Positions 8,223 to 17,405 are shown, numbered from the stretch's first letter. The stretch is DNA of 64,000 nt from Microbacterium sp. Root61 (GCF_001427525.1 NZ_LMGU01000001.1:2105115-2169114), one strand, 5' to 3'. Notes: a model not told the origin generated them from the sequence alone. Translations and numbers: made by a program.

Positions 8223-9095
8223 ATGGACAACCGAGCCGAGGTACGCGAGTTCCTCATGACGCGACGGGCGAAGCTGACGCCGGATGCGGCAGGAATCTCG
8301 GCCGGCCCGAATCGGCGGGTGGCGGGCCTCCGCCGCACCGAAGTAGCCATGTTGGCGGGTGTCAGCGTCGAGTACTATGCGAAGCTCGAGCGCGGCGCGA
8401 TCTCCGGCGCCTCCGCCTCCGTGCTCGAAGCGATCGCCCAGGCGCTGCAGCTCGACGATACGGAGCGCGCACACCTGTTCGACCTCGCCCGCGCCGCTGA
8501 CGGCATCCCCTCCTCCGGCCGCGCGAGGCGCCGCACGACGAAGTCGGCTGCGCCGCGCCCGAGCCTGCAGTGGGCGCTGGCGGCGGTCACGGACGGCGTC
8601 GCGTTCGTGCGCGACCAGCATCAGGACGTCTTGGCCGTCAACGCGCTCGGGCGCGCCTTCTACTCCCCCCTGATCGGCGACGGCGGCCGCACGCCGAACC
8701 TCGCCCGTTTCCAGTTCCTCGATCCGGCATCCCGCGACTTCTATCCCGACTGGGATCTCTTCGCCGAGATGTGTGTAGCGATCATGCGCGCCGAGGCCGG
8801 TCGCGACCCCCACGACAAGGGCCTGCAAGACCTGGTCGGCGAGCTCTCCACACGCAGCGACACATTCCGTCAGCTATGGGGCGCGCACGACGTTCGGACC
8901 CACGGTGCGGGCACGAAACGCTTCCAGCATCCGGTCGTCGGCGAAGTGACCCTCGCCTACGAAGAGCTCGCCATCACCGCCGAACCCGGCCAGGTGCTGA
9001 TGATCTACACCGCCGAGCCGGGTTCACCGTCGGCGGAGCGGCTGCGACTCTTGGCATCGTGGGGCGCGGAGCAGCCCGCCGGTGTTTCCCTGTAG
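8223..9095 (+). CDS. XRE-type regulator with MmyB-like ligand-binding domain
   Basis: 290 aa. The N-terminal helix-turn-helix (about residues 24-62) contains the family signature RRVAGLRRTEVAMLAGVS followed by EYYAKLERG. From about residue 105 (LQWALAAVTDGVAFVRDQHQDVLAVNALG) it has the PAS-like MmyB/MLTR ligand domain, which binds small hydrophobic molecules in relatives. Actinobacteria carry many such genes, each often divergent from an oxidoreductase or exporter; here the partner is the Bcr/CflA exporter. It ends 3 bp from the convergent hydrolase gene. Confidence 0.93.
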   Translation: MDNRAEVREFLMTRRAKLTPDAAGISAGPNRRVAGLRRTEVAMLAGVSVEYYAKLERGAISGASASVLEAIAQALQLDDTERAHLFDLARAADGIPSSGRARRRTTKSAAPRPSLQWALAAVTDGVAFVRDQHQDVLAVNALGRAFYSPLIGDGGRTPNLARFQFLDPASRDFYPDWDLFAEMCVAIMRAEAGRDPHDKGLQDLVGELSTRSDTFRQLWGAHDVRTHGAGTKRFQHPVVGEVTLAYEELAITAEPGQVLMIYTAEPGSPSAERLRLLASWGAEQPAGVSL

Positions 9096-9098
9096 CGA

Positions 9099-10010
9099 CT
9101 ACCCGTCGGAGCGCAGCGCGTCCACGAGTGTGCGGCCGACGGCGCCGATCAGCGCGTCGGCCTCGGGCGCACGGCTGCGGTACCGCGGGATCCGCAGGAA
9201 CACCGCTACGGCGTAGCGCGCCCCGTCCGGGTACTCGACGACGCCGATCTCGTTGCGGACGACGCCGATGGTGCCGGTCTTGCCGCTCAGGGCGACCTCG
9301 CCCGGGAATCCGGACGTGAGCCGGTGCGGCCACACCTGAAGACCCAGGATGCGGCGCGCTTCGGCGCACGCGGCGGGCGTGCCCGCGGCATCCGTCCAGA
9401 GGAGCTGGAGAAGGCGCGTGGACTCGCGCGGCGTGGTCCGGTTGGTGACCTCGGGAGTGTTCGCCCTGAGGGTGGGAACGAGCTCCGGCTGCGCGTCCAT
9501 CGCGGCCGTGATGCCCTCGAGATCGACCCCCAAGTCCTCGCCCATCGACTCGAACAACGCCTGGCAATCGCCCTCGAGGAACGTGCCGGGCAGGCCGAAG
9601 GCGCTCATCGTCTCGTTCACGCGGTCGCGACCGACGAGTTCCAGCAGGATATCGGTCGCGGCGTTGTCGCTGACGGTGATCATCGACGTCGCGATGTCGC
9701 GGATCGACCACGTCGTGGGATCGCTGAACACGGAGAGTCCCGTAGGGCCGAGGGTGACGGTCGCGGGGTCCACGATGAGGGACCGCGCGGCGTCGAGCTC
9801 TCCCGCGTCGCTCTGCCGCGCGTACTCGAGCAGGATCGGAACCTTGAACACGGATGCTGTCACCACGGCGGAGTCGGACTGAACGCCCAGCCCGCGCCCG
9901 CTGTCGATGTCGATCGCGTGCGCGAACACCCCGATTCCGGTCTGCGCGCTGAGCTGCCGCACGCGCTCCAGAGCGGCCGTCATCGTCGCAGCATCCTGAT
10001 CCACGATCAT
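9099..10010 (-). CDS. Class A beta-lactamase-fold serine hydrolase, cytoplasmic, atypical
   Basis: 303-aa protein with the penicillin-recognising serine hydrolase motifs: S53-V-F-K56, SDN in a VSDNAATD context, and SGKTGT. Two things are odd. There is no signal peptide, whereas beta-lactamases are exported. The omega-loop region reads QPELV where class A enzymes have ExELN, so the deacylating Glu166 appears absent. A true beta-lactamase is therefore doubtful; an esterase, amidase or transferase is more likely. I chose ATG 10010 (AAGGAG 6 nt upstream) over ATG 10037, which overlaps the upstream stop. It is the distal gene of the GMC/ALDH/hydrolase set. Confidence 0.8.
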   Translation of the reverse strand: MIVDQDAATMTAALERVRQLSAQTGIGVFAHAIDIDSGRGLGVQSDSAVVTASVFKVPILLEYARQSDAGELDAARSLIVDPATVTLGPTGLSVFSDPTTWSIRDIATSMITVSDNAATDILLELVGRDRVNETMSAFGLPGTFLEGDCQALFESMGEDLGVDLEGITAAMDAQPELVPTLRANTPEVTNRTTPRESTRLLQLLWTDAAGTPAACAEARRILGLQVWPHRLTSGFPGEVALSGKTGTIGVVRNEIGVVEYPDGARYAVAVFLRIPRYRSRAPEADALIGAVGRTLVDALRSDG

Positions 10011-10036
10011 CGCATTCTCCTTCTCGATTCGATCCA

Positions 10037-11404
10037 TCACTGTGCCGCCGTCCGGTGCGCGTACCGATGCGAGCTCCGGAGCCCGACGACCCGGCCGTCG
10101 CCGTCGCGGACGAACTCCCCGACGGCCCCGCGCGGACGGGAGGCCGAGACGATGCCATCGCCGCGCAGGACGACGGTCGCATCCAGATCGGGGAGGTCGG
10201 TGGCACCCTCCATCTCGATCCCGATGATCAGCACGTCCTCGGCGCGGCGCACCCGGAAGGTCCAGCCACCGCAGACGTACGTGCCGACGTAGTCGTCCCA
10301 TCGATCCGATGCCGGGTCGACCGCGGGAACGCTGAGCGGCGCTCCGACGAGCTCGTCGAGGACCCAGTCGCATGCTTCGTTGACCAGCGCGAACCCGCCC
10401 CAGCTGGTGGCCACCACGACGACGGCCAGATCGAGCTCGGGCACGATGTACAGCTCGGTCATGGTGCCGAGGTTGGCGTTGCCGCCGTGCCCGACGATGA
10501 GCGGACCGCCGGGTCGCTGCGTCAGCATCCAGCTCGTGCCCACCGACTGGTCCGGCCCCAGTCGCGCCTGCGGCGTCATCATCTCCTGGGCGGCGGCGGA
10601 GCTGAGCTGACCGCCCTCGCGCAGGAACCGCAGGTGCGCGCGGGCGTAGGCCAGCTGATCGGCGATGGAGCTGCTGATCCCACCCGCCGGCAGATGGCCG
10701 CGCGGCATCGACCACTCCTCCTCGGGCTGCAGCCGGCCGTCCACCTCGTAGTGGCCGACCCCGTGGCGCCGGTTGGCCACTTCGCCCGGCGACAGGAACG
10801 TGTGGTCGAGGCCGAGGGGTTCGAGCACGAGGTCACGGAGAACGTTCTCGAACGAGTCGCCGGTGACGACCTCGATGACCCGGCCCGCGACGATCAGGGC
10901 CATGTTGTTGTAAGACGTCTGCGTGCCCGGCTCGAGGTGCTGCGGCACAGTCGGCAGCACCTCGTCGACGGCCCGCGCGAGGGCGTCGTCGCCTTCGCCC
11001 GTGAGGACCTCCACGTCGCCGAGCCACCCCGCGGTGTGGGTGAACAGGTCGCGCACCCGCACCTTCGCCCGCTGTTCGCGGAGGTGCTCGGGGACCTCGA
11101 GCACTGACGGCAGGTAGTCCGCGACGGGGCGGTCGAAGTCCAGGATGCCGCGCTCGGCCAGAATCGCCGCCACCGTCGCCGTGAAGGTCTTGGAGACCGA
11201 CGCGATCATGAAGGTGGTGTCGGGCTGGATCGGCAGTGGGTCGCGGGTGCTCGTGATGCCTGTGACCGCGATCACCTGCTCGTCGCCGATCGAGACGGCC
11301 ATCGCGGCGCCGGGCACGCCGAACCGCGCGGCGGCGTCATCGAGATAGGCCTGAACCCGAGCGAGATCGATCCGGGCTCCTGTGGACAACTGGGTCTGGG
11401 TCAT
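10037..11404 (-). CDS. Class C beta-lactamase-related serine hydrolase
   Basis: 455-aa serine hydrolase (beta-lactamase/EstB family). The nucleophile motif is S69-V-S-K72 in FMIASVSKTFTAT, and the second element Y-N-N is in QTSYNNMAL. A C-terminal domain of about 100 residues (about 355-455) follows the catalytic domain. No signal peptide is seen, so it works in the cytoplasm, as do many esterases and amidases of this family. ATG 11404 is preceded by GGAGGAGG with good spacing; the GTG at 11431 is less likely. It lies 39 bp downstream of the aldehyde dehydrogenase, so it is probably co-transcribed with it. Confidence 0.88.
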   Translation of the reverse strand: MTQTQLSTGARIDLARVQAYLDDAAARFGVPGAAMAVSIGDEQVIAVTGITSTRDPLPIQPDTTFMIASVSKTFTATVAAILAERGILDFDRPVADYLPSVLEVPEHLREQRAKVRVRDLFTHTAGWLGDVEVLTGEGDDALARAVDEVLPTVPQHLEPGTQTSYNNMALIVAGRVIEVVTGDSFENVLRDLVLEPLGLDHTFLSPGEVANRRHGVGHYEVDGRLQPEEEWSMPRGHLPAGGISSSIADQLAYARAHLRFLREGGQLSSAAAQEMMTPQARLGPDQSVGTSWMLTQRPGGPLIVGHGGNANLGTMTELYIVPELDLAVVVVATSWGGFALVNEACDWVLDELVGAPLSVPAVDPASDRWDDYVGTYVCGGWTFRVRRAEDVLIIGIEMEGATDLPDLDATVVLRGDGIVSASRPRGAVGEFVRDGDGRVVGLRSSHRYAHRTAAQ

Positions 11405-11443
11405 CAGAGCCTCCTCCTTCCGGCGTCGCACGGACGCGGTCCG

Positions 11444-12889
11444 TCACGCCGAGCGGGGCGGGTGGGCCACCGCAACGGTGACCGCGCGGGTGGCCGCGTC
11501 GAACGCGTCGTGGCCCCCGGTGGCGCCCATGCCGCTGTTGCGTGCGGGCTCGTAGATGTGCCCGTTGCCGCCCTGCCACTGGTTGATCCACACGATCCCG
11601 ACCGGGAGGTCGGCGGCGAGCGCCTGATGGTGCGGGTTGTCGGTGTACACCGTGGCGGCGAGGCCGAAGTCGGTGTGCTGCGCCCGCCGGATGCCCTCGT
11701 CGAAGCTCGCGACGGTGACGACCGGGATGACGGGACCGAAGGTCTCCTCGTTCATGATGCGCATGCCGTCGGTCAGGCCGGTCAGCACCGTCGCCGGGTA
11801 GAACGCGCCGAGGCGGTCGGGGACTGCACCGCCCACCACGACACGCGCACCCTGGGCCACGGCATCCTGCACGTGCGCATGGACGATCTCGCGCTGCCCG
11901 GTGTCGACCATCGGCCCCATCGAGGGGTAGTCGGTGTCGGGGTCGCCGGCGGTGAAGCGCTGCGCGTGCTGCACCAGCGCCGTCGTGAACCTCTCCGCGA
12001 CCGCTTCGTGCACGTACACGCGCTCGATCGAGGTGCAGATCTGGCCGGTGTTGACGAATCCCGCCTCGGCGACGGCTTCGGCGACCGCCTCGATGTCGAC
12101 GTCTTCGTCGATGACGGCGGCATCCTTCCCACCCAGTTCCAGGATGCAGCGGTGCAGCGCCTGCCCGCTGGCCGCGGCGACCGCGCGACCCGAGGCCACC
12201 GAGCCGGTGAAGTGCGTCAATGCGATGCCCGGATGACTGTTCAGCATCGCACCGGTGCGGCCGTCGCCCAGCAGCAGGCTCAGGACGCCGGCGGGGAGGT
12301 CGGCGAGCTCCATCAGCCGCAAGGCCGACAGCGACGCCTTCTCAGACGGCTTGAGGATGACGGGATTGCCCGACATCAGCAGCGGAGCGAGGGCGCCGAG
12401 AACCGCCGGAACCGTGAAGTTCCACGGCACGATCAGCGCGGTCACGCCCACGGGTGTGCGCCGGATGGTCGTGCGAGTGCCGTCCGGCTGGATGTTCACC
12501 GTCTCGAAGGCGTAGGACTCGGCCTCGGCGATCCCCCGCTCGAAGCCGCCGATCGCACCCTCGATGAACATCTGACCGATCGCCGCGGGCTTGCCCATCT
12601 CGACGCGCTCCAGCTGGGCCAGCTCCTCGCTGTGCTCCCCCAGCCGCGCCGCGAATCCGCGGAGTGCGGCGGCGCGGTCGGCGATCGGGAGCGCCGACCA
12701 GACAGGCAGAGCCGCTTCGGCAGCGCGCACCGCGGCGTCGACGTCCTCCGCAGAGGAGATCGGCAGGTCACCGACCGGGCTCCCGTCGAAGGGACTCACG
12801 AGGGGGCGTCGCTCGGTGCCCGCGACGTCGCCCCACGCACCCCCGATGAAGTTGCGGAACGACAGGGTGGTTCCGGCAGCGACGTTCAT
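11444..12889 (-). CDS. NAD(P)-dependent aldehyde dehydrogenase
   Basis: 481 aa, normal length for the ALDH superfamily. Visible elements are the coenzyme-binding ALIVPWNFTVP and LKPSEKASLSAL segments, the general base in LELGGKDAAVI, the nucleophile Cys in NTGQICTSIERVYV and the conserved EETFGPVIPV. It oxidises an aldehyde to the acid. Its ATG overlaps the stop of the GMC oxidoreductase gene (ATGA), implying that the two act in sequence: alcohol to aldehyde to acid. The divergent GbsR-like regulator hints at choline/betaine-type alcohols, but this is only contextual. Confidence 0.93.
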   Translation of the reverse strand: MNVAAGTTLSFRNFIGGAWGDVAGTERRPLVSPFDGSPVGDLPISSAEDVDAAVRAAEAALPVWSALPIADRAAALRGFAARLGEHSEELAQLERVEMGKPAAIGQMFIEGAIGGFERGIAEAESYAFETVNIQPDGTRTTIRRTPVGVTALIVPWNFTVPAVLGALAPLLMSGNPVILKPSEKASLSALRLMELADLPAGVLSLLLGDGRTGAMLNSHPGIALTHFTGSVASGRAVAAASGQALHRCILELGGKDAAVIDEDVDIEAVAEAVAEAGFVNTGQICTSIERVYVHEAVAERFTTALVQHAQRFTAGDPDTDYPSMGPMVDTGQREIVHAHVQDAVAQGARVVVGGAVPDRLGAFYPATVLTGLTDGMRIMNEETFGPVIPVVTVASFDEGIRRAQHTDFGLAATVYTDNPHHQALAADLPVGIVWINQWQGGNGHIYEPARNSGMGATGGHDAFDAATRAVTVAVAHPPRSA

Positions 12890-14448
12890 CGCACTCCCTC
12901 GAGGATCTGCGCAGCAGCGCGCTCGCCGGTCATGACCGAGACGAGATGGGTGTTGGAGGTGGAGACGAAGGGGAACACCGAGGCATCCGCCACCATCAGA
13001 CCGGTCGTTCCGTACACGGCGCCGCGGGGGTCCACGACCGCGTCCGGGTCGCCCTCCGCGCCCATCCGGCACGTGCTCGTGCCGTGCTGGGTGTCGCCGG
13101 CGGTCTCGCGCAGGTGCGCGTCCAGCTGCCGGTCGCCGCCCGCCAGGGCCTCGCGGAGCTCGGTGTTGGCCGCCCACAGGTCGCCGTCGACGATCTCCGC
13201 GAACGAGGGGTGGTCGGCGAGATCGCGCAACAGGCGAACACCATCGCGCAATCGCGCCAGGTCCGACCCCGCTTCGTCGGAGAGCATGTTCTCCCGGACT
13301 GTCGGGTCGACGGTCGGGTCCGCCGAGACGATCTCGACAGATCCCCGGGAGAACACGCGGTTGACCCAGACCCCGATAGCGCCCGCTCCGGCACCCGCGT
13401 CCGCAGCGCTCATGCCCAGCATGTTCTGGTTCAGGCTGACGAGCATCATGTCGTTCTCCAGCCCCGGATCGCCGCTGGAGTACCGCACGCAGCAGTTCGT
13501 GTGGCGGTCCTCCGGCCCGGCCTTCAAGCCGTCGCGCAGCGGCACATGGATGAGGATCAGCGGGTGGTCCTGCATCCCCTGTCCGACCGGCAGCTCGCTG
13601 CGCTGGGCCACACCGGCGCGGCGCAGCACCGCCTCGGGTCCGATTCCGGAGCGCATCAGGATCGACGGCGAGCCGATCACTCCCCCGGCGAGCACGACCT
13701 GGTCTGCGCTGTGGCGGTCGCCGTTGGCGAGCACGACGCCGGTCGCCCGGTCGCCGTCGAACACGACGCGGTCCACGATGCTGTCGGCGATGATCCGGAG
13801 GTTCGGCAGCGCGCGCACCGGTTCGAGGTAGCCGTCGTTCGCGGTGACCCGCAGGAGGTCGCGCGAGTTGATGGGGTAGGGCGACACCCCGGTCGCACCC
13901 GGGGCGTTGACATCGGGCGCCCACGGGAATCCGGCCTGCAGCGCGGCCAGTCGCAGTGCCGTGTCGACGGCGCCCCACTCCGACAGCGGTGCGCGGTAGA
14001 TCGGGATCGGCCCGCCGCTGCCGTGGGCGACGTCCGACCCGTATTCGAGGTCGTCTTCGAGGCGACGGAAGTAGGGGAGCACATCCGGCCAGCTCCAGCC
14101 ATCGCATCCGAGGGCCGCCCACTCCTCGAAGTCCCGCTCGGAGGGGCGGATCGCGATCTGCCCGTTCACCACGGAGCTGCCGCCGAGCCCTCGGCCGCGC
14201 CAGTAGAGGAAGGACTCCTGCGCCTCGGTGCGGCTCGCGACGAGGTCGTTCCAGAGATAATCGTGTCGGCTCTCGCTGAGCAGGCCGTGCACCGGATTCG
14301 GGGAACGCCATTCGGCGGGCAGATCGGCGGATCGCTCGTCGCGACCGGCCTCGATCAGCAGCACGCTCATCCCAGCCTGCGCGCAGCGGGAGGCGATGGC
14401 GGCGCCGGCGGACCCGGCTCCGACGACGACGATGTCAGTGTTGGTCAC
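12886..14448 (-). CDS. GMC family FAD-dependent alcohol oxidoreductase
   Basis: 520 aa. The N-terminus is an FAD-binding fold (IVVVGAGSAGAAIASRCAQAGMSV) with the GMC signature GRGLGGSSVVNGQIAIRPSE near residue 85-104. The C-terminal catalytic region contains HGTSTCRMG and VADASVFPFVSTSNTH. It oxidises a primary alcohol to an aldehyde; choline dehydrogenase and alcohol oxidases belong here. It heads a four-gene run with the aldehyde dehydrogenase and two serine hydrolases and is divergent from a GbsR-like regulator. At 520 aa it is somewhat shorter than typical BetA, so the substrate stays open. Confidence 0.93.
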   Translation of the reverse strand: MTNTDIVVVGAGSAGAAIASRCAQAGMSVLLIEAGRDERSADLPAEWRSPNPVHGLLSESRHDYLWNDLVASRTEAQESFLYWRGRGLGGSSVVNGQIAIRPSERDFEEWAALGCDGWSWPDVLPYFRRLEDDLEYGSDVAHGSGGPIPIYRAPLSEWGAVDTALRLAALQAGFPWAPDVNAPGATGVSPYPINSRDLLRVTANDGYLEPVRALPNLRIIADSIVDRVVFDGDRATGVVLANGDRHSADQVVLAGGVIGSPSILMRSGIGPEAVLRRAGVAQRSELPVGQGMQDHPLILIHVPLRDGLKAGPEDRHTNCCVRYSSGDPGLENDMMLVSLNQNMLGMSAADAGAGAGAIGVWVNRVFSRGSVEIVSADPTVDPTVRENMLSDEAGSDLARLRDGVRLLRDLADHPSFAEIVDGDLWAANTELREALAGGDRQLDAHLRETAGDTQHGTSTCRMGAEGDPDAVVDPRGAVYGTTGLMVADASVFPFVSTSNTHLVSVMTGERAAAQILEGVR

Positions 14449-14492
14449 GTGATTCCTCCGACGACGTCGCTACGGCGTCCTGTAAACTGGGA

Positions 14493-14513
14493 TCAGTCTT
14501 CAGGTGAGACTGA
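14493..14513. promoter_or_regulatory. Operator candidate between GMC operon and GbsR-like gene
   Basis: TCAGTCT-N7-AGACTGA, a perfect 7-bp dyad, with a further AGTCTTCA copy overlapping at 14513-14520 (first copy 14495-14502). It lies in the 110-bp divergent gap, a natural place for the GbsR-like protein to bind. Confidence 0.55.
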
Positions 14514-14558
14514 GTCTTCACATAGTTTTGAATGCTGTCAAGAGTCCGAGGAACCGAC

Positions 14559-15050
14559 ATGACGTCACCCGAGCTGCCCAAGACGGTCGCCGCGTTCGGT
14601 CGCGAAATCGGCCAGGCCATGGGCTGGCCGCCCGTCGCGGGGCAGGTGCTGGCCACCCTCATGCTGACAGACGGTGCCCTCTCCTTGCAGGAGCTCGGCG
14701 CACGACTCGGCGCCAGCGCGGGGAGCATCTCACAGGTGACGCGACTGCTCAGTTTCAGCGGCGTCATCCGACGGGTCAAGATGCCCGGCGGCCGTCAGGT
14801 CGGGTACGAGTACCGCCAGGACGCATGGATCGGATGCCTCCAGCACGAGGTCAGCGTCGACCGCTCGCTCCTCGAGCTGGCCGACGCCACGGTCAAGGAT
14901 GAAGAGTCGCTCCCCGACTTCGCCCGCGAGCGGATGGTCGACATGTCGAGGTACTACGGACTGCTCGTGGACACCCTCGATGCGGCGATGCCCCGCCTGC
15001 ACGCCCTGCTCGCCAGCACCGAGTCGACCGAAGCCCCAGCCGCGGACTGA
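14559..15050 (+). CDS. GbsR/MarR-type transcriptional regulator
   Basis: 163-aa winged-helix regulator. It begins with the GbsR-like element FGREIGQAMGWPPVAGQVLATLML, followed by the recognition region LSLQELGARLGASAGSISQVTRLLSFSGVIRRVKMPGGR. In Bacillus, GbsR represses choline-to-glycine-betaine genes and responds to choline. Here the protein is divergent from an alcohol and an aldehyde dehydrogenase, which fits that pattern. ATG 14559 has GAGGA upstream; the ATG at 14532 has no ribosome-binding site. Confidence 0.88.
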   Translation: MTSPELPKTVAAFGREIGQAMGWPPVAGQVLATLMLTDGALSLQELGARLGASAGSISQVTRLLSFSGVIRRVKMPGGRQVGYEYRQDAWIGCLQHEVSVDRSLLELADATVKDEESLPDFARERMVDMSRYYGLLVDTLDAAMPRLHALLASTESTEAPAAD

Positions 15051-15139
15051 CGTCCCGGTCGGACCGCACGGATCCCTCGGCGCACAGGGCTGGCGTAGGG
15101 TGACCGGAGCGCCTCGCGGCGCAGACGAAGGGCGTGGCG

Positions 15140-17107
15140 ATGGGCGATGTGCTCCTGAATATCCTGCTCATGCTCGTTCTCACGATCGCGTTCATGATCG
15201 TGCTGTCCCGGGTGGGGAACCGCTTCCTCGGAGTGCACATCGGCTTCGTGCGTCTCGTGCTGGCGGGACTCATCGGTCTCGCCGCCGAGCTCGGGTTCGA
15301 ATCGGCGTTCGTGTGGGGGAAGCAGGACTACAGCCTCGCCCTCCTCCCGCTGCAGATCGGGATCGTCTTCCTCGTCGCCATCGCCTTCCTCGTGATCGCC
15401 GAACTGCTCGTGCCGTCCGGCTCGCTCCCCCGCCCCGACAGGTGGATCCCGTCCCTCAAGGCGCAGGCCTCCCGCACGCGCAGGTACGCCGAGGTGTCGC
15501 GGATCGCCGTCCGCAACGGCCTCGTCGCGGTCCGTCCCACCGCCGATCGATCGACTGCAGGCCGCACCGAGCGGGCGCAGCAGGCGCGCGCCCTGCGCGG
15601 CGCCCTCGAAGAGGCCGGTGGGGCATTCGTGAAGCTCGGCCAGTTGCTCTCGACCCGCAACGACCTGCTCCCGCAGGAGTACCTCGACGAGCTCGCGCGG
15701 CTGCAGCAGCGCGTCGCACCGGCGCCCTGGCCCGATGTCCGAACCCTGCTCGAAACCGAGCTCGGCGGCCCGCTGGAGCAGTTCTTCTCCTCGTTCGACC
15801 AGACGCCGCTCGCTGCGGCATCCATCGGCCAGGTGCACCGGGCCACGCTTATCGCAGGGCAATCGGTGGCCGTCAAGGTGCAGCGACCCGGAATCGTCCC
15901 GCTGGTCGAGCGCGACCTCGACATCGTGCGCCGCCTGGCGACCCGGTTCGAGCAGACCACGACGTGGGGACAGGATCTCGGCGCCCGCGACCTCGCGGAG
16001 AGCTTCGCCGAGAGCCTGCACGACGAGCTCGACTACCGCATCGAGGCGGGGAACATGACCGCCATGGCCGAGACGCAGGCGCGGCATCCCGCCTCCGAGC
16101 GGGTCGGCATCCCGGCCCACTTCCCCGAGCTCTGCACCTCCAAAGTCCTGGTGCTCGAGCTCGTGGAGGGCGACACGCTCAGCGACTCTCGTGCGCTCGA
16201 TGCACACTCCGACGCCGAACGCGCCGCGCTGGCCACGCGGCTGCTGCGCTCGACGCTCACACAGATCCTCGATGACGGCGTCTTCCACGCCGATCTCCAC
16301 CCCGGCAACATCATCCTGCGCTCCGACGGCGAGCTCGTCCTCCTCGACTTCGGCTCGGTCGGCCGTCTCGACTCCGAGCTGCGCGCCCAGATCGGCGGCG
16401 TGCTCCTGGCCTTCTACCGCGGCGACGCCGGCGCCTTCGCCGACGCTCTCCTGGGCTTCGTCGAGCTGCCGGATGAGATCGACGAAACCGCCCTGCGGAG
16501 GCAGATCGGCGTGTTCGTCGCGGCCAAACTCGGGCCCGGCGCATCCATCGATGTCACCGTCTTCACCGAGATGATGCGGATGCTGACCGCCAACCGGATC
16601 GCCGTGCCCTCGGAGCTCGCCTTGGCCTTCCGTGCCGTCGCCACCCTCGAAGGAACACTGCGTCGCCTCAGCCCGACGTTCGACATCCTCAGCGAGGCGA
16701 GCGCGTACGCGTCGGAACGGGTCACGCAGGGCTTCAACCCGACGGCGATGTTCACGACGCTCAGCGACGAGGTGACGGCACTGCTCCCGATCGTGCGCCG
16801 CATCCCGCGGCAGATCGATCGCCTCACCGGCGCCCTCGCCGACGGACGCCTCAGCGTCAACGTGCGACTCTTCGCCGACCGCCGCGACCGCGAGCTCATC
16901 AACGGTCTGGTGAACCTGATCGCCGCGACCGTACTGGCCGCCGCCTTCGGCATCATCGCGGCCATGCTGTTGATCAGCGACGGCGGACCGCAGATCACCC
17001 CCGAGTTGAGCCTGTTCCAGATCTTCGGCTACCTCGTCGCCGTACTCTCCGGGCTGCTCACCCTCCGAGTGCTCTTCGACGTGTTCCGCATCCGGCAGCG
17101 GCACTGA
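15140..17107 (+). CDS. AarF/UbiB-family (ABC1) atypical protein kinase
   Basis: 655 aa. Two N-terminal hydrophobic helices (residues about 3-20 and 32-52, a third near 70-90) precede the ABC1 kinase core: KLGQLLSTRNDLLPQEY, the Ala-rich ASIGQVHRA loop, VAVKVQRPG, HADLHPGNI catalytic loop and LLDFGSVG metal motif. Two C-terminal helices close the protein (near 590-615 and 630-650). Family members are membrane-associated ATPases/kinases linked to quinone or lipid metabolism. It is transcribed alone here. ATG 15140 is preferred to GTG 15134 because GAAGG is 9 nt upstream. Confidence 0.9.
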   Translation: MGDVLLNILLMLVLTIAFMIVLSRVGNRFLGVHIGFVRLVLAGLIGLAAELGFESAFVWGKQDYSLALLPLQIGIVFLVAIAFLVIAELLVPSGSLPRPDRWIPSLKAQASRTRRYAEVSRIAVRNGLVAVRPTADRSTAGRTERAQQARALRGALEEAGGAFVKLGQLLSTRNDLLPQEYLDELARLQQRVAPAPWPDVRTLLETELGGPLEQFFSSFDQTPLAAASIGQVHRATLIAGQSVAVKVQRPGIVPLVERDLDIVRRLATRFEQTTTWGQDLGARDLAESFAESLHDELDYRIEAGNMTAMAETQARHPASERVGIPAHFPELCTSKVLVLELVEGDTLSDSRALDAHSDAERAALATRLLRSTLTQILDDGVFHADLHPGNIILRSDGELVLLDFGSVGRLDSELRAQIGGVLLAFYRGDAGAFADALLGFVELPDEIDETALRRQIGVFVAAKLGPGASIDVTVFTEMMRMLTANRIAVPSELALAFRAVATLEGTLRRLSPTFDILSEASAYASERVTQGFNPTAMFTTLSDEVTALLPIVRRIPRQIDRLTGALADGRLSVNVRLFADRRDRELINGLVNLIAATVLAAAFGIIAAMLLISDGGPQITPELSLFQIFGYLVAVLSGLLTLRVLFDVFRIRQRH

Positions 17108-17113
17108 GATCTA

Positions 17114-17350
17114 CTACCCGCTTCGGCCGGCTCGCTTCCACAAGATGACCGCGGCGACCGTCGAGGCCGCTACGCAGGCCACGGCAAGACAGGCGATGAC
17201 GATGTACCGCTGCTCGGTGACGGCGCCCTCGTAGGGCATTGAATCCGACCAGTCCAGCGCGAGGCGCACACCCACGGCGGCGACCAGCGGAGTACCTAGA
17301 CCGACCGCGAGGGCGATCAGGCGACGTCGTCGACGGTTCGGGGTCCGCAT
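17114..17350 (-). CDS. Small two-helix membrane protein
   Basis: 78-aa hypothetical. An Arg-rich start (MRTPNRRRRR) is followed by a helix (LIALAVGLGTPLVAAVGVRLAL), a short extracytoplasmic loop with acidic residues and a second helix (YIVIACLAVACVAASTVAAVILW), ending KRAGRSG. The start is uncertain: no good ribosome-binding site precedes ATG 17350, and an in-frame start exists at 17416. It is convergent with the AarF gene, 6 bp away. Function unknown. Confidence 0.5.
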   Translation of the reverse strand: MRTPNRRRRRLIALAVGLGTPLVAAVGVRLALDWSDSMPYEGAVTEQRYIVIACLAVACVAASTVAAVILWKRAGRSG

Positions 17351-17405
17351 CCCTCTACGGTAGGCGGCGACCCTGCGCACGGCCTGTGCTGCCGCCTCGC
17401 GACGA

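Noticed and set aside
9099..10715. Reading the class A-like hydrolase as a 538-aa protein
   Set aside because: The extra N-terminal part is antiparallel in meaning to the class C-like hydrolase in another frame; the true start has its own AAGGAG.
12946..14562. 538-codon plus-strand frame opposite the GMC oxidoreductase
   Set aside because: Antisense to a gene with complete GMC motifs; its own product has no recognisable features.
14954..17104. 716-codon minus-strand frame opposite the AarF kinase gene
   Set aside because: Mirror of a real gene; Glu/Gly/Arg-rich without motifs, while the plus strand has all ABC1 kinase motifs.
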